Below, in pieces: positions 14,511 through 16,857 of a DNA stretch of 16,857 nt. Source of the DNA: JBGTCY01 sp041748615. GTDB taxonomy: Bacteria; Bacteroidota; Bacteroidia; Chitinophagales; CAIOSU01. Location of the stretch: contig JBGTCY010000006.1 of the NCBI GenBank assembly GCA_041748615.1, forward strand, positions 1-16,857, read 5' to 3'. Within the stretch, counting starts at the first letter, position 1. Every line of letters starts with the position of its first letter. The position numbers were made by a program, and so were the translations under genes. The notes under the pieces are model-generated. The model saw only the letters and a program-made list of their open reading frames with translations, did no database searches and had not been told where the DNA came from.

Positions 14511-15656
14511 ATGAACATTGGTGTTCCAAAAGAAGTAAAAAATAACGAAAGCAGAGTTGCGTTAACTCCGGCTGGTGTCACAGAGTTGGTACGATTAGGG
14601 CATCAGGTATATCTCCAAAATAATGCAGGGATAGCCAGCGGTTTTACGGATGAACAATATAAATTAGAGGGTGCCCGCATCACGCCAGATGTCGTTTCAA
14701 CCTATGAAATAGCGGATATGATTGTTAAAGTAAAAGAACCAATCCGGGAGGAATACGCCCTCATCAAAAAAAACCAGATTGTTTTTACTTACTTTCATTT
14801 TGCATCAAGTTATGAACTGACATTAGCGAGGATAGAGAGAGGGTCGGTATGTATCGCCTATGAAACGGTAGAGAAGGCTGATAAAACCCTTCCGTTGCTG
14901 ATACCCATGTCGGAAGTTGCCGGCAGAATGGCGATTCAGCAAGGCGCTAAATACTTAGAAAAGCCGGCTAAAGGTCGCGGCATTCTGCTTGGAGGAGTAC
15001 CGGGAGTGCCCCCGGGCAGAGTGCTGGTGATTGGAGCGGGCGTAGTGGGGATGCATGCTGCGAAGATGGCTGCAGGGTTGGGCGCACACGTCACCATTCT
15101 CGACACTGACATGGCGAAGCTCCGCTATGTGAACGACATCATGCCCCACCATGTAATTACCATGCACTCTAACCAATATAATATCAGAGAATTGATTAAA
15201 ACGCATGACCTGATAGTGGGCGCGGTATTAATTACAGGTGCAAAAGCGCCCAAGCTGATCACCCGCGAAATGCTGAAAGAGATGCGCCCGGGAACCGTGA
15301 TTGTGGATGTCGCGGTGGACCAGGGCGGTTGTATTGAAACCTGTCGTCCCACCACTCATGAAAATCCAACGTATATGGTCGGTGACATTCTGCATTATTG
15401 TGTGGCGAATATGCCGGGAGCAGTGCCTTATACCAGCACGATTGCATTAACAAATGCTACGCTTCCCTATATCATCCAGCTTTGTGAAAAAGGCTGGGAA
15501 AAAGCCTGTTATGAAAATCAGGAATTAAAAAAGGGATTGAATATTGTGAACGGTTATGTTGTTTACAAAGGTGTTGCCGATGCATTTGATTTGACTTACA
15601 GCGAAGTGGATTCAGTGATCAGCATCCCGGCAGTGAAAGAAACTCTGACATTCTGA
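14511..15656 (+). CDS. ald: Alanine dehydrogenase
   Basis: A 381-residue cytoplasmic enzyme that interconverts L-alanine and pyruvate plus ammonia with NAD(H). Numbering matches the Mycobacterium tuberculosis enzyme almost exactly. R15 (NNESRVALTPAG) and K75 (VKVKEP) bind substrate, H96 (FTYFHFASS) is catalytic, the Rossmann loop GAGVVG is at 175-180, D198 binds the NAD ribose, and D270 lies in VDVAVDQGG. APMSEVAGR-type and ALTNATLPY motifs are also present. This separates it from the related PntA transhydrogenase subunit and saccharopine/lysine dehydrogenases. Length is normal (about 370-380) and the gene is intact. It stands alone, with its own promoter box. Alanine catabolism or ammonia assimilation is the likely role; no regulator gene (AldR-like) is adjacent. 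Confidence 0.96.
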   Translation: MNIGVPKEVKNNESRVALTPAGVTELVRLGHQVYLQNNAGIASGFTDEQYKLEGARITPDVVSTYEIADMIVKVKEPIREEYALIKKNQIVFTYFHFASSYELTLARIERGSVCIAYETVEKADKTLPLLIPMSEVAGRMAIQQGAKYLEKPAKGRGILLGGVPGVPPGRVLVIGAGVVGMHAAKMAAGLGAHVTILDTDMAKLRYVNDIMPHHVITMHSNQYNIRELIKTHDLIVGAVLITGAKAPKLITREMLKEMRPGTVIVDVAVDQGGCIETCRPTTHENPTYMVGDILHYCVANMPGAVPYTSTIALTNATLPYIIQLCEKGWEKACYENQELKKGLNIVNGYVVYKGVADAFDLTYSEVDSVISIPAVKETLTF

Positions 15657-15672
15657 TTTAAAGAATCGCCCT

Positions 15673-15710
15673 GGTAAAAAAGGATAATTGGCTTAAGCTA
15701 CCCTTTTACC
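15673..15710. terminator. Possible shared terminator between ald and the protease gene
   Basis: GGTAAAA (15673-15679) pairs with TTTTACC (15704-15710). The right arm overlaps the last codons of the convergent protease gene. The stem is AT-rich with a 24-base interval, so it is a weak candidate. Confidence 0.3.
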
Positions 15711-16857
15711 ACCTTCACCGTTTTCACATCTTTCGCGCTTCCCGCGCGAAGAATATAAATTCCTTTTGGAAGTTTCTCGAGTCCCGAAAAATAGAAGTCG
15801 TAAAAACGTAACTCACCCAAATGTCTTTCTTTCCGTGTGATGCGTTTTCCAAATGTGTCAAACAGTTCCACCGAATAAACTCCGGCATTTCTTGCAAATA
15901 ACATCACATGCAGTTCATTGGTAAACGGGTTGGGAAACGCCAGCGGCAAACGGTCGCGCTGATAGGGTGAGCCGCTTTCTTCCTGCATTTTGAGAAATGC
16001 AAGCCGGAAGTCAGGAATACCGTAACCCAATGAATCATTCGGTCCCATGAAATGAGAGGCGCTTTCTAAAACATTCTCGATGATTTCACGGGATGTTTTT
16101 TCCGGAAACGCCTGCCACAAACATGCAAACAAGCCGGCAATGATTGGTGAGGCGAAAGAAGTTCCGCTGCCGGTGCTGAGTGAGCCTGCACGGTTAACAA
16201 CCAACACATCCCTTCCCTGCGCGCTTAAATCCGGTTTCACCCTGCCATCCACCGTGGGTCCGCGTGAACTGAATGCAGTATAATGGCCATCATGATTTAA
16301 GGCTCCGATGGAAACTACATTGTGTCCATCTGCGGGAGCGCTGATATAGCGCCACAAAGAACTACCCAAATTGCCCGCACTGGTAACGACAATCATTCCT
16401 TTAGTTGCCGCGATATCTGCCGCGCGGGAAATCACCGTGGTGTTGCCGTTCATGTCAGCATACGTGTAACTCATTGCCGGGTCGTCAAACGTGCTGTAGC
16501 CAAGCGATGAGTTAATGATATCCACTCCCGCGATGTCTGCCAACTCGGCACCGGCAGTACAATTGTATTCTTCAATTTGGTATTCCGTAGCGCCTTCTTC
16601 AGTGCGCATCAGCCAGTAATCCGAAGCCGGTGCGGTGCCTACGATTTCGCCCGGTAAGTTGCCGCCCATGATGGAAAGTACGGATAATCCATGTGCGCTC
16701 TCTTTGAAAATACTGTCGTCCTGCAAATCCACAAAATCGCGGTAACCCACAATACGCTGATTGAGCCATAAACTGTCAAATGCGTTGTATTCATTCACTT
16801 TGAAAAATCCTGCATCCAAAACCGCGATTGTTTTATTTTCTCCCCGAAAACCAAGTT
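15698..16857 (-). CDS. Subtilisin-like S8 protease with T9SS tail (N-terminus beyond the right edge)
   Basis: The frame is open to the end of the window, so at least 385 residues are present. The apparent TTG start at 16819 is really the leucine of the catalytic-Asp motif IAVLDAGF, which continues from ENKTIAV upstream. The S8 triad is complete: Asp codon at 16816-16814, His in SAHGLSVLSIMGG (codon 16693-16691), and Ser in GTSFASPIIAGL (codon 16159-16157). The oxyanion Asn is in VVTSAGNLGSS. The last roughly 80 residues form a T9SS type A sorting domain: LAFPNPFTNELHV, then VELFDTFGKRITRK, and finally LPKGIYILRAGSAKDVKTVKVVKG. It is therefore an exported, surface-attached or released peptidase, likely for protein degradation outside the cell or processing of surface proteins. 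The signal peptide and any propeptide lie outside the window. It is convergent with ald. Confidence 0.93.
   Translation of the reverse strand, partial: LGFRGENKTIAVLDAGFFKVNEYNAFDSLWLNQRIVGYRDFVDLQDDSIFKESAHGLSVLSIMGGNLPGEIVGTAPASDYWLMRTEEGATEYQIEEYNCTAGAELADIAGVDIINSSLGYSTFDDPAMSYTYADMNGNTTVISRAADIAATKGMIVVTSAGNLGSSLWRYISAPADGHNVVSIGALNHDGHYTAFSSRGPTVDGRVKPDLSAQGRDVLVVNRAGSLSTGSGTSFASPIIAGLFACLWQAFPEKTSREIIENVLESASHFMGPNDSLGYGIPDFRLAFLKMQEESGSPYQRDRLPLAFPNPFTNELHVMLFARNAGVYSVELFDTFGKRITRKERHLGELRFYDFYFSGLEKLPKGIYILRAGSAKDVKTVKVVKG

Noticed and set aside
16783..16819. TTG at 16819 as the real start of the S8 protease
   Set aside because: That leucine is part of the catalytic-Asp motif IAVLDAGF and the frame remains open to the window end, so the gene is cut by the edge.

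Overview
The window looks like chromosome from a member of the Bacteroidota (Bacteroidetes), probably a free-living or environmental Chitinophagales/Sphingobacteriales-type organism. Four things point there. Two secreted proteins end in type IX secretion (T9SS) C-terminal sorting domains. Several genes are preceded by TAnnTTTG-type -7 promoter boxes. Families largely restricted to this phylum are present (DUF2490, DUF6340-like lipoprotein). The menaquinone-type hotdog thioesterase and the ValS and Ald sequences also fit. No tRNA, rRNA, CRISPR array, integrase or transposase gene is visible.

Layout. Positions 1-1898 (-) hold the N-terminal 632 residues of a large secreted protein: signal peptide, jelly-roll-like domain, CARDB-like domain, then a parallel beta-helix. 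It continues past the left edge and is divergent from a solitary ParA-type ATPase (2059-2706, +). Next come a MenI/YdiI-like hotdog thioesterase (2891-3322, -), msrB (3498-3944, +), a DUF2490 protein (3980-4738, +), a DUF6340-like lipoprotein (4808-5779, +), and a beta-lactamase-fold protein with a T9SS tail (6017-7339, +). A long + run then holds valS (7515-10340), a Uma2-family nuclease (10390-10995) and an ACAD11-type acyl-CoA dehydrogenase (11099-12316). Two lipoproteins lie on the - strand: an ApbE-type flavin transferase (12338-13429) and an unknown (13633-14196). Alanine dehydrogenase (14511-15656, +) converges on a subtilisin-like protease with a T9SS tail (15698-16857, -) that is cut by the right edge.

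The genes are mostly housekeeping or envelope functions and do not form one pathway. Shared themes are the cell envelope and secretion (beta-helix protein, two T9SS cargo proteins, three lipoproteins), protein repair (MsrB), and acyl-CoA or amino-acid metabolism.

The most notable signal is not a gene but a layer of small repeats. Seven-base-period arrays occur in three intergenic regions as an AT-rich form (unit AGATNTT), and a GC-rich form (unit AGTCCAC/AGACGGC) sits in frame inside the essential gene valS. There it is joined to a C/G-rich palindrome, and together they add about 53 residues just upstream of the DTDVLDTW block. A second, smaller C/G-rich palindrome adds about 9-14 residues to the same protein. 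The AT-rich unit carries stop codons in all six frames and the GC-rich unit carries none, which would explain where each is tolerated. A REP-like double-hairpin element and a possible nested repeat add to this picture.
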